Shown here in pieces: positions 1 to 10,970 of a stretch of DNA of 64,000 nt; the stretch's first letter is position 1; the number at the start of each line of letters is the position of its first letter. Position numbers and translations under genes: made by a program. Source of the stretch: Heloderma charlesbogerti (taxonomy: Eukaryota > Chordata > Lepidosauria > Squamata > Helodermatidae); contig JANEZZ010002758.1 in the NCBI GenBank assembly GCA_026122225.1, forward strand, positions 434,001-498,000, read 5' to 3'. Below the pieces are notes generated by a model that was not told the DNA's origin, made no database searches, and was given only the letters and a program-made list of their open reading frames with translations.

Positions 1-204
1 TTTATGTTAAGTGTGCACATGGTTAAACAGAAGGATGGTCCCATCTCAGGGTAGAGGGCTGGACAAATTAGATTGCAATTAGGAATGTGGATTCCTAATT
101 GAATGTGGAATGTGGAGATCAGAGCACTGCACTTGATCTGGAAGACCTGCATTCAAAACTCATTGACCTGGTTCACATGTAACAGCAATCTATAGTTTCA
201 ACAA

Positions 205-530
205 CCCATGGGTTGTAGTGCATTAGCAGAAGAGAGTGGGCGTGCTGCCTCCCACATGCATGCCACTTCTGCTTTTGAACAACCTACAATCAGCTCTTTT
301 TCAGGTTGTAGTGTGATGTCTGAACCTGGACACTTTGGGCTGTTCACAGGTTTAAACATCCCCAAGTTAACCCATGGTTCATTCTTAGGTTAACTTTTGG
401 TTGTTTAACCCACGAATAACCCAAAGTATCTGGATTCGGACATCACACTAACAACCTAAGAATGAGCAGATCATACGTTGTTTAGAGAAAGGAGAGGCGG
501 CTCATGCACAGTGCTCATCCCTACAAATTG
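205..530. mobile_element. fold-back MITE-like element
   Basis: An imperfect inverted repeat surrounds position about 380. The left arm (about 273-331) contains GTGTGATGTCTGAACC and the right arm (about 430-485) contains the near complement CGGACATCACAC. Similarity continues outward towards 205 and 530 at lower identity. The phrase 'GATGTCTGAAC' recurs in the other MITEs of this window (16040, 54120), so a shared superfamily is likely. There is no coding capacity. Ends and target duplication are unresolved. Confidence 0.45.
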
Positions 531-1470
531 TGGATTAATTAATTAATTTGCTGCCGAACTCCGTTGTTATGTGTGAATGAGCCCACTGTGTGCCCCTAAG
601 CCAGTCACCTCATAGATTCTCACCTCTTAATGAATATATTGCCATCTGTTAATGATGATATTTTAGTAATTATATTTAGTTAAAATGATCTCAATCCTCA
701 ATAATAATAAAATAATAATAATACCAATGATCTGTCTCAGAGGTCAGTCCAACAAGGAGACCTAAAATTAAATACATTTTAGATCTCTACTGATATTTCA
801 TATACAGTTGCTATTGTTGTTCAGTTGCCTTGTGAGTCTATTTGGTTGAACAGCGGAAGAATATAATGGTTTTATTATTTATATAATGGTATCATCCTGC
901 CCTGTAATTTTTGGACTCTTAAATTTTGCACTGCAAAATCAGCAACAGTGTTTCCCTTGATCAACATTTGGTAAGTCAACACTTCAACATGAAATGGCAT
1001 CACTCCAGTTCATTAATTAAAGCAGATGGTTATAAAGGTTTACAATCTCTTTAAGGAAGGTACTTTGCTTGATGCTGGAATGGCCCCTTTGAGTTATGCT
1101 GCCAAGGACTTATCAAGCCCAGCATTTCTCTGCCAGTGTCCACCAAGGATGACCCCGCTGGCATTTATGGATACACAGTGTGCCCTTCTGCTAGCATTCC
1201 ATGTTTAAGGGAGCCTCTGTTTCTTAGTAGGTGTTATTGTTTCCCTCTATAAAGATGAGCTCAGAAATCTCTCATGCTTTTCCAGTTAAGTCACAATGCA
1301 GCTTGACACCTGGAAAAAGTTTATGTGCGCATCAGAGTGGCCTTACATGGACCTTGAGTGTTGTTCGCTTCATGAATACTGGATGTCTGATTGGAGAGAA
1401 GCAAACAAACAAGGATAACAAACTCAGGTGTGTGTGTGTTTTTTACATTGGGAGAGAATAGTAATACCTG
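531..1470. other. intron 6, no recognised feature
   Basis: AT-rich sequence with a short AAT-rich stretch near 700-722. The open frames at 1026-1208 and 1231-1461 have no recognisable domain and are treated as chance. Confidence 0.6.
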
Positions 1471-1735
1471 AAATTTATTTATTTGTTATATTTATATCCC
1501 ACCTTTCCTCCAAGGAACCCAAGGTGGTGTACATAATCCTACTCCTTTCCATTTTATTCTCACAACAACCTTGTGAGGCAGGTTAGGCTAAGAGTCAGTC
1601 ACTGAGAGTCAGTGACTGGCCTAAAGTCACCCAGTGAGCTTTAGTGGGGACTAAAACCCATCTTCTGAGTCCCAGCCCAACACTCTAACCACTACACAAC
1701 ACTACACCACAACACAACCCTAACACAACAACACA
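1471..1735 (-). mobile_element. tRNA-derived SINE, family B (minus)
   Basis: It starts at an AAATAAATA-type tail (read as TTTATTTATT on plus). It contains the family hallmarks: a ZATATCCCACCTTTCCTCC-type body, 'CTCACAACAACCTTGTGAGGCAGG', a 'GACTGGCC..AAGTCACCCAGTGAGCTT' box, and ends in 'CTAACCACTACAC'. Related copies lie at 10841-10970/16058-16170, 12170-12395, 20372-20600 and 27785-27970. The copy at 12170-12395 shows a B-box-like 'GGGTTCTAGTCTCC', which supports a tRNA origin. Confidence 0.7.
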
Positions 1736-1743
1736 AATAGACT

Positions 1744-2119
1744 TAGGGCATAATCCTATGGCTGCCAGACAGTGGCTAGACAGCCATAGGATTGGTCGGT
1801 TCCCAGAGAACCACCTCCCTGCCCCCTCTACCACCGCTCCATGCTCGTAAGAGCAGCGCAGAGTGGGACAAAAGGGGGCATTCTCAGGGGCAATTAGTGC
1901 GGAAATGCCAGTGCGACGCTTCCTATGCATCATCCAGCCTCCCCACCCTGCGTTCCAACGTCCCGTGGCTAGACAGCCAAAATCGGCCATCTAGCCACAA
2001 ATGCAGGGCAGCCAGAGCGCGGAGGGGAGGATCCCCTCTGCACTCCTCCCACTGTGCATTGGATAGGCGGTCACCTCTGAGTTCAGAGGCGGCCACCTAT
2101 CCCGATAGGATTGCTCCCT
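1744..2119. mobile_element. GC-rich MITE with AATCCTAT termini
   Basis: The left end reads GGGCATAATCCTAT and the right end ATAGGATTGCTCCCT, which are inverse complements of each other, enclosing about 375 bp. The interior is notably GC- and CpG-richer than the surrounding intron. The right 50 bp match, in reverse, the last 75 bp of the window (63926-64000), so this is a dispersed element. The open frames 1685-1990 and 1792-2142 come from its base composition and are not genes. Confidence 0.6.
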
Positions 2120-2187
2120 CCAAAGCCACTTGTCCCTTCTGAGGTCCAGTTGAGGTCAATGTGTAAGTTTTAGACTTTATCTAGGGC

Positions 2188-2325
2188 AGTCTTTCCCAAC
2201 CTGACACCCTTCAAGCCTGTTGGATCACAATTTCCATCATCCCCCACCTGCATGCTGGTCAGGGGTGATGGGAGTGGTAGTCCAACACACCTGGAGAGCT
2301 CTGCATTGGAGAAGACTAGTCTAGG
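2188..2325. repeat. fold-back dispersed repeat (GGGAGTTGTAGTCCAACA type)
   Basis: It contains 'CCAACCTGACACCCTTCAAG', a central near-palindrome around 'CATGCTGGTCAGGGGTGATGGGAG', and 'GTAGTCCAACACACCTGGAG'. Similar copies lie near 9325-9475, 39727-39815, 53380-53520 and 59080-59215. It is a short self-complementary repeat without coding capacity; its class is not resolved. Confidence 0.6.
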
Positions 2326-2924
2326 GAGACTGGATATAAATCTTGGTTCAGCCACAATGCTTCACTTCGAGCTATCTTTTGGCTTAACCTACTCCATAGG
2401 GCTACTGGAGAAAAGGGGGAAAGGAATCCCACGTACACCATTCTGAGCTCCTTGGAGAAGGGATCGATGCAGATGTAGTTAACAGAGCATATTCCATTTA
2501 TTATTCTTCAGGTTATAAGTTTTAATTGACTTGAGTAATAATGCAACTCAGTTTTAAAATCGTAGTTTGAACATTTGCTCTCTAATCAAACAATGAAGCC
2601 GACGACCACAGGCAAAGAACAGCTTGCTACCATGAAATCTACACAGATGGACCAACTTCCTCCTTCAATGAAACAGATAAGAACAACCTGAATCTTCTAC
2701 AATACCAACTACAAACTTGTTTCACCGGGTGTTTATTTTCAAAGTCCTTTTGCTACCAAATTAGTCCCAAATTAGATGAAAAAGAACACGTTAAAGATGA
2801 GCAAAATCCTCCCAATTACAGTGTTCAGTGATGAAATACAATACATGAGGCCACTGTTGAGGGAGGGGGGAAGGAGTACACAGAGATGCTTTGCTGCTAC
2901 TGTGCCCCCCCCACCATGCTAACA

Positions 2925-3586
2925 GGGCCACCTTTTCTTTATTCTTTATTCTATATTCTTGCCACCTTTTCTTGATCTCTTCTGCTTCTGTTAGGTCCTT
3001 GCCATCTTTGTTTTTCATCATACCCATTTTTGCCTGGAATTTACCTCCGATGTTTCTAATTTTCTGGAAGAAGTCTCTTGTCCTTCCTATTCTATTATCT
3101 TCTTCCATTTCCACGCATTGCTTTTTTAAAAATAATTCCTTATCTCTTCTGGCTAATCTCTGGAATTTTGCATTTAATTGGGCATATCTCCCCTTATCAC
3201 TATTGCCTTTTGCTTTCCTTCTTTCTTGGGCTACTTCCAGTGTCTCAGCAGACAGCCATCTTGCCTTCTTGGTTTTCTTTTTTTTCGGGATGTTTTTTGT
3301 TGCCGCCTCCTGAACAATGTCGCGAACTTCTGTCCATAGTTCTTCCGGGACCCTATCTACTAAATCTAGTCCCTTATATCTATTCTTCACCTCCACTGCA
3401 TATTCATTAGGAATATTAGTAAGCTCATATCTAACTGATCTGTGGGTCTTCCCTATTCTCTTTAGTCTGATTCTAAATTGTGCAATAAGAAGCTCGTGAT
3501 CTGAACTACAGTCAGCTCCAGGTCTTGTTTTTACCAACTGCATAGATGTCCGCCACTTTTGGCTACAAAGGATGTATTCTAAATAT
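2925..3586 (-). mobile_element. old RTE/BovB-like LINE, inverted 5' half
   Basis: On the minus strand the frame at 2791-3543, extended to about 3586 by an ILCSQKWR segment, matches the BovB region from the end of the endonuclease (SSDHELL, the catalytic SDH) through the basic KKKKTKKARWL linker to EEIKKRWQEY. It is clearly more diverged than the copies at 43-52 kb. It stops at the same point where the plus-strand fragment at 4797 begins. Past about 2925 the frame runs into unrelated sequence. Confidence 0.85.
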
Positions 3587-3628
3587 GGTAGGTTATATTG
3601 TAAAACTAACCTACCATATTTAGAATAC
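3574..3628. repeat. perfect 22-nt-arm hairpin
   Basis: Positions 3574-3595 and 3607-3628 are exact reverse complements (22 nt) around an 11-nt loop at 3596-3606. It lies at the 5' edge of the inverted RTE fragment. Confidence 0.95.
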
Positions 3629-3808
3629 TATATGCATGCTTAATAATGGTAAAATCCTCTACTAAGGCTCTGTATTCTTATTAACCAATTAAACCCCATA
3701 CTTTTATGCCAAGTCCCAATCCAGTATATTGTGCTCTTAATAGCCTGCTTTGTCCACAGTATTACACAGGTGACCTCAGGGCATACTCGTTGATCTGCTC
3801 CTGGCCAG

Positions 3809-3900
3809 GTGGAAGTCCTCTAAAGCAGTATCTCAACAGTGTATCATGTATCCAGAGTGATGCACTGTTGAGATACTATTTTGGAGGACTTCCATCTCAC
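3809..3900. mobile_element. short fold-back element
   Basis: GTGGAAGTCCTC...AGTATCTCAACAGTG at 3809-3841 is followed after about 20 nt by CACTGTTGAGATACT...GAGGACTTCCA (3863-3892). The 15-nt core AGTATCTCAACAGTG is perfect and the outer arms carry a few mismatches. It is a MITE-sized hairpin of unknown family. Confidence 0.7.
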
Positions 3901-4796
3901 TAGCATCCCTTCCTCTAATAAATTTTGTCCCTTTGCCCTTGGCACACAACCATCAACAATGACAGAGGCCACCCTGCCCTTTTCAATTGCAGCCAGGCTT
4001 TCCTATGATTTATTTGCTTCCTGACACAGCATTAGTTCTATGGTAGAGGTATGAGAGATGGAGGGACGGACCTTAGAGAGCAGCCAGCTGAGCCACGGGG
4101 CCCTTGGGAGCTGTGTGACAAACGCTGCTATGCTAAAGGGGCTTGCAAAGCCTTTTGTTCTAAATATGCAGCATTGCAAGGATGTGGCAGGCTTGAGGCA
4201 AGCACCAAATCTGTCTGGGCAAAGCTATGCTGTCCAGAGAATTAAAATCAGCTCTTGGCTCAGATTGCTGGTGTCAGCTGGACATCTGTGCTCTGCATAG
4301 CTCCTTCTCTAGCTCCTTTCCCCATGACCATTAGGAAGAGCATGATAAACCATGCAAAATAGTAAAAACTGCATGATTCCTCTTAATTTGCATCACAGAA
4401 ATAGGCAACAGCTCTTGTACAGTAGCAGCCGGCATGGTGATTCACTAGGCAAAACCACTGACAGCCATAACCTAACAATCAAGGAGACAGGGGAATCCCT
4501 ATTTATAGTTTTAAATGCCAGGAGATGATGGAGAATGAAAATGGTACCTTAGCACTGTACAAAACACTGTTGCGGTCTAGATCAGCAACCCTTGTTGACA
4601 TCCGCAGTCAGAGCCAACAGCAGCATGATTATGGCTGAAGTGACCCTTGCCTTCACTGCTGCCTCCCAGTGCCCAAAAAGGTATGGATGGGAATTTATCT
4701 GCCCCTGCATCAGGACACAGTGGCCCCCAGCCACTTTGCCTAGGGAATCGTCTCATTAGTAGTGACCGGTTATGTAGATTTTTTTTTTTGCACGGA
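3901..4796. other. intron 6 spacer between the two RTE halves
   Basis: No domain recognised. The open frames at 4051-4245, 4058-4300 and 4647-4797 show no family resemblance. The last one runs into the RTE fragment by chance. Confidence 0.5.
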
Positions 4797-6433
4797 GTAA
4801 ATATGGATCAAGAGATCAAGAAAAGGTGGCAGGAATATACGGAAGATCTGTATAGGAAGGATAACAACATCAGGGATAGATTTGATGGTGTGGTCAGTGA
4901 GCTAGAGCCAGACATCCTGAAGAGTGAGGTTAAATGGGCCTTAAGAAGCATTGCTAATAACAAGGCAGCAGGAAATGACGGTATCCCAGCTGAACTGTTT
5001 AAAATCTTGCAAGATGATGCTGTCAAGGTGATGCATGCCGTATGCCAGCAAATTTGGAAAACACAAGAATGGCCAACAGTTTGGAAAAGATCAACTTATA
5101 TCCCCATACCAAAAAAAGGGAAGCACCAAAGAATGTTCAAACTATCGAACAGTGGCACTTATTTCACATGCCAGTAAGGTAATGCTCTAGATCTTGCAAG
5201 GTAGACTCTAGCAATTCATGGAACGAGAATTGCCAGATGTACAAGCTGGGTTTAGAAAAGGCAGAGGAACTACAGACCAAATTTCCAATATCCGCTGGAT
5301 AATGGAGAAAGCCAGGGAGGTTCAGAAAAACATCTATTTCTGTTTTATTGACTATTCTAAAGCCTTTGACTATGTGGATCATAACAAATTGTGGCAAGTT
5401 CTTGGTGGGATGGGGATACCAAGTCATCTTGTCTGCCTCCTGAGGAATCCGTATAACAAACAAGTAGCAACGGTAAGAACAGACCACGGAACAACGGACT
5501 GGTTTAAGATTGGGAAATGAGTATGGCAGGGTTGTATACTCTCACCCTACCTATTCAACCTGTACACAGAACACATCATGTGACGTGCTGGGCTTGATGA
5601 AGCCAAGGCTGGAGTTAAAATCGCTGGAAGAAGCATTAACAATCTCAGACATGCAGATGATACCACTTTGATGGCTGAAAGTGAGGAGGAGTTGAGGAAC
5701 CTCATGACAAAGGTGAAAGAAGAAAGTGCAAAAGCTGGGTTGCAGTTAAACCTCAAAAAAACCAAGATTATGGCAACCAGCTTGATTGAGAACTGGCAAA
5801 TAGAAGGAGAAAACGTGGAGGCAGTGACAGACTTTGTCTTTCTAGGTGCAAAGATTACTGCAGATGCTGACTGCAGCCAGGAAATCAGAAGACGTTTACT
5901 TCTTGGGAGGAGAGCAATGACAAATCTGGATAAAATAGTGAAGAGCAGAGACATCACACTGACAACAAAGCTCTGCATAGTTAAAGCAATGGTATTCCCC
6001 ATAGTAACCTATGGCTGCGAGAGCTGGACCATAAGGAAGGCTGAGCGAAGGAAGACAGATGCTTTTGAACTGTGGTGTTGGAGGAAAATTCTGAGAGTGC
6101 CTTGGACTGCAAGAAGATCAAACGAGTCCATCCTCCAGGAAATAAAGCCAGACTGCTCACTTGAGGGAATGATATTAAAGGCAAAACTGAAGTACTTTGG
6201 CCACATCATGAGAAGACAGGATACCCTGGAGAAGATGCTGATGCTAGGGAAAGTGGAAGGCAAAAGGAAGAGGGGCCGATCAAGGGCAAGATGGATGGAT
6301 GATATTCTGGAGATGACGGACTCGACCTTGGGGGAGCTGGGGGTGGCGACGGCCGACAGGAAGCTCTGGCGTGGGCTGGTGCATGAAGTCACGAAGAGTC
6401 GGAAGTGACTGACCGAATAAACAACAACAACAA
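4797..6433 (+). mobile_element. old RTE/BovB-like LINE, 3' part
   Basis: It starts at EIKKRWQEYTEDLY and continues through the RT and C-terminal region to a BovB-type 3' end (CACGAAGAGTCGGAAGTGAC then a CAACAACAA tail near 6421-6433). RT landmarks are YIPIPKKG (about 5098), FIDYSKAFD (about 5344) and a degenerate active site HADD (about 5650) in place of YADD. The coding sequence is broken into frames 4803-5177, 5218-5520 and 5668-6408 by stops, for example a TGA at 5518-5520 and a TGA near 5581, and by frameshifts. It is an inactive relic, older than the BovB copies at 22, 43 and 49 kb. It is truncated at its 5' end and may belong with the inverted half at 2925-3586. Confidence 0.9.
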
Positions 6434-8170
6434 ATATGGCCCAATGCACAAACACTTTGTATGCTGAAAAGTGTTACAGAAGCCATAAAAAAGCAATAAT
6501 GAATACTGCCACCGTGAAAGATCTCATACTGCAACAAAGTAAAGCTCATTCACATAACTCAAGAAGCGGCACAGTTATGCTGCTATAATCCAAACTATGT
6601 AACAAAAGAAAGAAAAATGCACATGAAGGGCTTGATTATGCAATCATGATGGGGGGGTGCATTGTTGTTGTCATACAAGATAATCCTTATCTATACAAAC
6701 AAGGATTTCCTGGGCGATTCAGTCACATAGCATTGGTGAGACATTCACAGGTCACTAAATCGCTGTGGTCTAGTTCTCACTGAGGTGACAAACCTGTGCC
6801 TTTGGCTGTAGCAGTTCACACTTTGACTGAAAGTCCTGCACACAAAAATATCCCTACATTTTTTTTTTTAAGCTATCTTGTTAGAGAGAAGGCTGGGCTT
6901 GAATCCTTATCCCTGACTAGCTTACTATGTATACGATGGGGGGTGGGGAGGTGTCAGGAGGCATTCAGTCATATGAACCCCCCACCTATGGTCTGAAACA
7001 ATACAGCCAAGGCACGGTTTTACCACCTCCGTGAGAACTGGATCCATGAATCTCTATGGAACGGTGAGCTCCACCCATCAGAGATAACAACCTTCCTGCT
7101 GACTCTATGATGACTTATGTCAGGATGAAAAAGGTGAGTCAAAAGCCCCTGATTTGGGGGGCTTTCAATTAATTTCAATCTCAGTTTCATCCCCTTAATT
7201 AGTCCACTAGTCAAAAAGTTAAAGGAAGACCGGAGGACTTTTATTCCAAGATTCATTATCACATAAAGCTGGCTTTCAAGAACAAGACAGCAATGCAAGA
7301 CCCTGCAAGCAAATCAAAACAGGACAAATCATCCATGGAGCAGCTTGCAATGCAACCACAGGGCATTGCCCCATCCCTGCCCCATGTATGACGGAAGGGA
7401 AAGACTCCATGCTTCCTTTCTTGCCTTTGTTGCAGATATTGCTGAACCACATCCTATAGGGTTGTGTTATTGACTGTCACAGTTATTGTAGACCAAAGAA
7501 ATGCTGAAGTCAAACATAAGATAGCATAAAGAAAAGGGGCATAGCAACATGCCTAACAGGAGGAGCTGGCACTGATTTTGCAGCAACTCTGGCTGCCCTC
7601 ACTCTCCATCTTCATTTGTGCTGCAATTGATGGACATACTTGCCTCCATTTCAACTGCTATGTTAGTTGCTGGATTCCCTGTCCCCACCCACCCCCATCC
7701 ACCCCGTTGATTCAGGCAAAGTGTCTACCTTTTTAAAAAAAATGGTTTAAGTGCCAGTCAGACCTACATGCAAATTTAAAGTTAGTACATCTCCTTAATA
7801 CATCTCCTTCCTCCCCGCAACCCCCCCCATTTCTTTTTAACATTGCAAAACCACTTGGGGGAGACGGGTTCATGAAAGCACAGCCACCAACCAATCAACA
7901 CTGAGAACAGCCAGCTTTTGCTTCCAACCCCCAGAACAGCTTTTCCGGGAGCTCAGCCTTTGAAAGGAAAAGTTAAGACTAAATAGCAACATGACAAGCA
8001 TGTTTGCAGAGCACAGGGACCCTTGCTTTTAGTTGGGTTTGTACATATCCAAAGCTCCATCTCTGAAGCTTCTTTTTGAAAATATAGTCATCCCCTTTAA
8101 CAATCATGTCAGAGAAGAACAGGGCTTTATTTTAAAAAAAAAATCAGTAACACAGACAGCTTTGACTAAC
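6434..8170. other. intron 6, no recognised gene
   Basis: No USP13 exon 7 and no known repeat was recognised. Homopolymer runs occur near 6860, 7731 and 8133. The minus-strand frames at 7020-7298 and 7259-7450 show no domain. Confidence 0.5.
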
Positions 8171-8355
8171 CTGCACCATCAGGAGTAATTGTTCCGAGCT
8201 TCACTGCTAAAGGATACCCCATCTCCTTGTAGTGTTCCAGTGCATGCCCATTTCCTCCACTGCCATCAAAGAACCACTTTCCACACAATACCGACCCATC
8301 CGTAAGGTTCAGCCAGAGATTCTCCCGCAGGTCACATTTTGAACATTTCCAGCCA
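8171..8355 (-). CDS. USP13: USP13 exon 6: UBP-type zinc finger
   Basis: The minus-strand exon has acceptor TTTTTCAG at 8356-8363 and donor GTTAGT at 8165-8170. It is 185 nt, phase 2 in and phase 1 out. It encodes the canonical ZnF-UBP core, starting [17 protein letters not shown] and ending GTITPDGA. Zinc ligands are visible as Cys4, Cys7, Cys24 and His37 of the exon peptide (C-x2-C-x16-C-x12-H), the USP5/USP13 spacing. The segment [18 protein letters not shown] identifies USP13: USP5 has Arg-Arg-Tyr where this has Lys-Trp-Phe. Known of the family: this lysine is associated with weak binding of the ubiquitin C-terminus by the USP13 finger compared with USP5. No stop or frameshift is present. 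The first Ser codon is completed from exon 5 (AG|T). Confidence 0.95.
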
Positions 8356-8635
8356 CTGAAAAACCAGAAATGGCCAGAGTTAAATTGCTAGCACCAGCTA
8401 GGAAAACTAGGTTTGGCTCCAGATCTGAGAAGCATTCAAGCAACCAGACTGAATTAGCCATAGCATACTCCTTGGCAGCTGCCAAATGGATCCACCACTT
8501 TCTTCTACTATTTTTAAAATCTCACTCCATTAGTCCTCCAAAACTGCCATCCTTTATTAAGAATTATTTCCAAAGTGCCATCAACACATAGAGTAACAAC
8601 AGAGCAACATAAGCAAAAACAAACAAAACCCCCAG

Positions 8636-8790
8636 TCCAAAAGATACTGGTCTCAAGGAATTTACAGTCTATATTGCTGTAATGTAAGAGACAAAAAAAT
8701 AGAGAGTGGGGGAACACAGAGGTCCGGGTAAAAAGGGATGAATATGAGCAAACTGTCCTTCTCTCCTGAGTATTCCCTACAGAACATTTT
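8636..8790. repeat. possible diverged dispersed repeat
   Basis: The string CTCAAGGAATTTACAGTCTA followed by AAGAGAC and an A-rich run resembles the segment at 32160-32260 (CTCAGGCTTACCATCTAAAAGACATGAC). Probably the same old repeat family; weak evidence. Confidence 0.3.
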
Positions 8791-9317
8791 CTTTTACAGA
8801 CGTGTAAAATAAAGAACCCTAGCCTGCTAACCATCTAAAATATGGCATATGGAATGTTAGATATTATAAAACCATATTATGGACTGCAGTGTACTTTAGA
8901 ATCGTTTAATTAGCTTTAATGTACTTTGTATGAGGCAGGTAATGAATTAATGCAGTGTTAATGGTTCTGACAGAAACATAAATAGCTGCCAACAGGAGTC
9001 TTAATGGCTGCTACAGAGACAGAAAATAAGAGCAATGACAAACAAGATAGTTTAAATTGAAGTGTTGTGCTACATATTGATGCATTATAATGGGAGGAGA
9101 CCTCTGTGCCATGTGTGTGATCGTTAAATCACTTGAGACAGCTTGAGACAGTAGTCTCCTTTGCTCCCGTCCTGCACCTTCTGTGGACAACCCAGCTGCA
9201 GTTGGAAGGGAGGTAGGGTAGGTAGGGTGAACAGTGGAAGAACAAGGCAGGAAGCACAGTACTATCCTCATTTGCCCAACGCATTGTGGCATTTAGAGCA
9301 AGGGCCCGCCCAATGTT

Positions 9318-9475
9318 GTTGGACTTCAACTCTGGTCACTCCTGACCATTGCCCATGCTGGCTGGGGATAATCGGGGTTGTAGTCCAACACATCTGGAGG
9401 GCCACATGTTTAGAGGAACAGCCAGGATCTCTCAGGCAAGACCTGCAGCATCTGGAGAGCACCAAGTTGGGAAAG
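9318..9475. repeat. fold-back dispersed repeat, one full and one partial copy
   Basis: TTGGACTTCAACTCTGGTCA ... CATGCTGGCTGGGGATAATC ... TTGTAGTCCAACACATCTGG forms a near-palindrome. A second partial copy (CATCTGGAGAGCACCAAGTT, near 9448) sits within the adjacent SINE. Same family as 2188-2325. Confidence 0.65.
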
Positions 9476-9606
9476 GCTGACAGGCAGAGATCTTTCCCTG
9501 TCCTGCTTCCTGGGATTCTTTTAAGTGGAGATGCTGGGGTACTGAGCCTGGGCCTTTCAACATGCAAAGCATGGGCTCTCCCTCTGAGCTATGCCTACCC
9601 CTCTGA
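9415..9606 (-). mobile_element. tRNA-derived SINE, family A (minus, interrupted)
   Basis: Read on the minus strand from 9606 it starts GGGGTAGGCATAGCTCAG (A box) and continues GCATGCTTTGCATG-type anticodon arm, GGCCCAGGCTCAGTACCCC (B box, decayed) and CAGCATCTCCA. After TCTGCCTG it is interrupted by part of the fold-back repeat and resumes CCTGAGAGATCCTGG. Intact relatives are at 14105-14312, 20683-20868 and 29615-29822. Confidence 0.65.
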
Positions 9607-10303
9607 CCAATACTGACTAACCCATGATGCCTTGCAAATGCTCCCTGGCATCTACCACCCCAACAACCTCTTTATTATGTAACTCCTCAAACCACACTGG
9701 GACCTATTCATGGGATGTTGGGGAAGCATAATTCACAGGAGCCTCACCACTTGGATAGTCAGCTGGCTGGGTGATTCCTCCTTCCTCTCTCCCACAACAA
9801 GCTTCATAATTCAGACCCAGCTGGTCAAGGAGGCAGGGGATGTAATGGCAGAGGACCCACAGAAACTACCTGCAATGGAGGATTTGGCAGAGAATCTAAT
9901 CCCCTAAATAAGGGTGTGCCTTTTGAATCCTTAGAATCTCCTCCTCTATATGTTTTACAATGTTGATTTCTAGACCTCACAGTTCAAAAATATGAGAAAG
10001 TATGGGAAAGAGGGGGGGTGCATGGAGGAGTCAAAGGGGAATCTTTCTGTGACGTGCTTTCACCTTTTCATGAAGGAGAAGGGGGAGAGCCATTTCATAT
10101 AAATCTGTTTGCCCTGTGAAAATGAGGTGTTAGTCAGGTAGTACTACCTTCAAAAATCACAAGTAAGAATCAATCCTAAAAAGGACATGTTAACATAAGC
10201 CCTTCTAGCTCAGGTAAGGATTTCTTCAGCATCTCTAACATGCCAAGAAAAGCTTCCAGGAGGAGGCCATTTTCTCTGCCACCCTAAAATTTATGTAAAT
10301 TAG
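9607..10303. other. intron 5, no recognised feature
   Basis: Mixed-composition intron. The small frame at 9710-9907 has no domain. Confidence 0.5.
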
Positions 10304-10829
10304 AATAATAGAATAGTAGGGTTGGAAGGGGCCTATAAGACCATCGAGTCCAGCCCCCTCCTCAATGCAGGAATCCAAGTCAAAGCATCACTGACAAGTG
10401 GCTGTCCAGCTTCATCTTGAATGCTTCCAGTGTGGGAGAGCCCACTACCTCCCTAGGTAATTGGTTCCATTGTCATATTGCTCTAACCGTCAGGAATTTT
10501 TTCCTGATGTTCAGCCGGAATCTGGCTTCCTGTCACTTGAGCCCATTCTTCCGTGTCCTGCATTCTGGGATGATTGAGAAGAGATCCTGGCCTTCTTCTC
10601 TGTGACAGCCTTTCAGGAACTTGAAGAGTGCTATCCTATGTCCCCTCAGTCTTCTCTTCTCAAGGCTAAACATGCCCAGTTCTTTCAGCCTCTCCTCACA
10701 GGGCTTTGTTTCCAGTCCCCTGATCATCTTCATTGCCCTCCTCTGAACCCTCTCCAGTTTGTCTGCATCCTTCTTAAAGTGTGGTGCCCAGAACTGGACA
10801 CAGTACTCAAGATTAGACAAAGGGGCTAG
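10304..10829 (-). mobile_element. CR1 LINE, 5'-truncated 3' end (minus)
   Basis: The minus-strand frame 10533-10820 reads [20 protein letters not shown]...[14 protein letters not shown], the conserved C-terminus of CR1 ORF2. It is followed by the CR1 3' UTR (GTTGGAAGGGGCCTATAAGA on plus at about 10320) and ends with ATTCTATTATTCTA-type 3' repeats near 10304. The element is truncated at 10829. Confidence 0.92.
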
Positions 10830-10840
10830 ACCTATCCTGC

Positions 10841-10970
10841 ATTTATTTATTTGTTTGTTTCATTTATATCCTGACTTTTCTTCCAATGGGTCCAAGCGGC
10901 GGACATGACCCTCCTCCTTTCCATTTTATGCTCACAATAAACCCTGTGAGTTAGGTTAGGCTAAGAGTCA
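10841..10970 (-). mobile_element. SINE family B, tail-side half (split)
   Basis: ATTTATTTATTTG tail, then 'TTATATCCTGACTTTTCTTCC', 'CTCACAATAAACCCTGTGAG', 'GGTTAGGCTAAGAGTCA'. The SINE stops at AGAGTCA and resumes at 16058 with GTGACTGGCCCAAAGTCA, exactly the next block of the family. The 5.1 kb in between is therefore inserted. Confidence 0.8.

Noticed and set aside
2891..3499. Hydrophobic plus-strand frames suggesting membrane proteins
   Set aside because: Antisense shadows of the RTE linker region. The same effect occurs antisense to BovB at 44409-45102 and 49895-50321.
4647..4800. N-terminal extension of the RT fragment at 4803
   Set aside because: The residues before the KKRWQEY segment have no RTE counterpart; it is chance read-through into the element.
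1..8170. USP13 exon 7 on the minus strand
   Set aside because: I looked for the expected continuation after TPDGA (DVYS..., HFGIDM) and saw no match, so it is assumed to lie outside.
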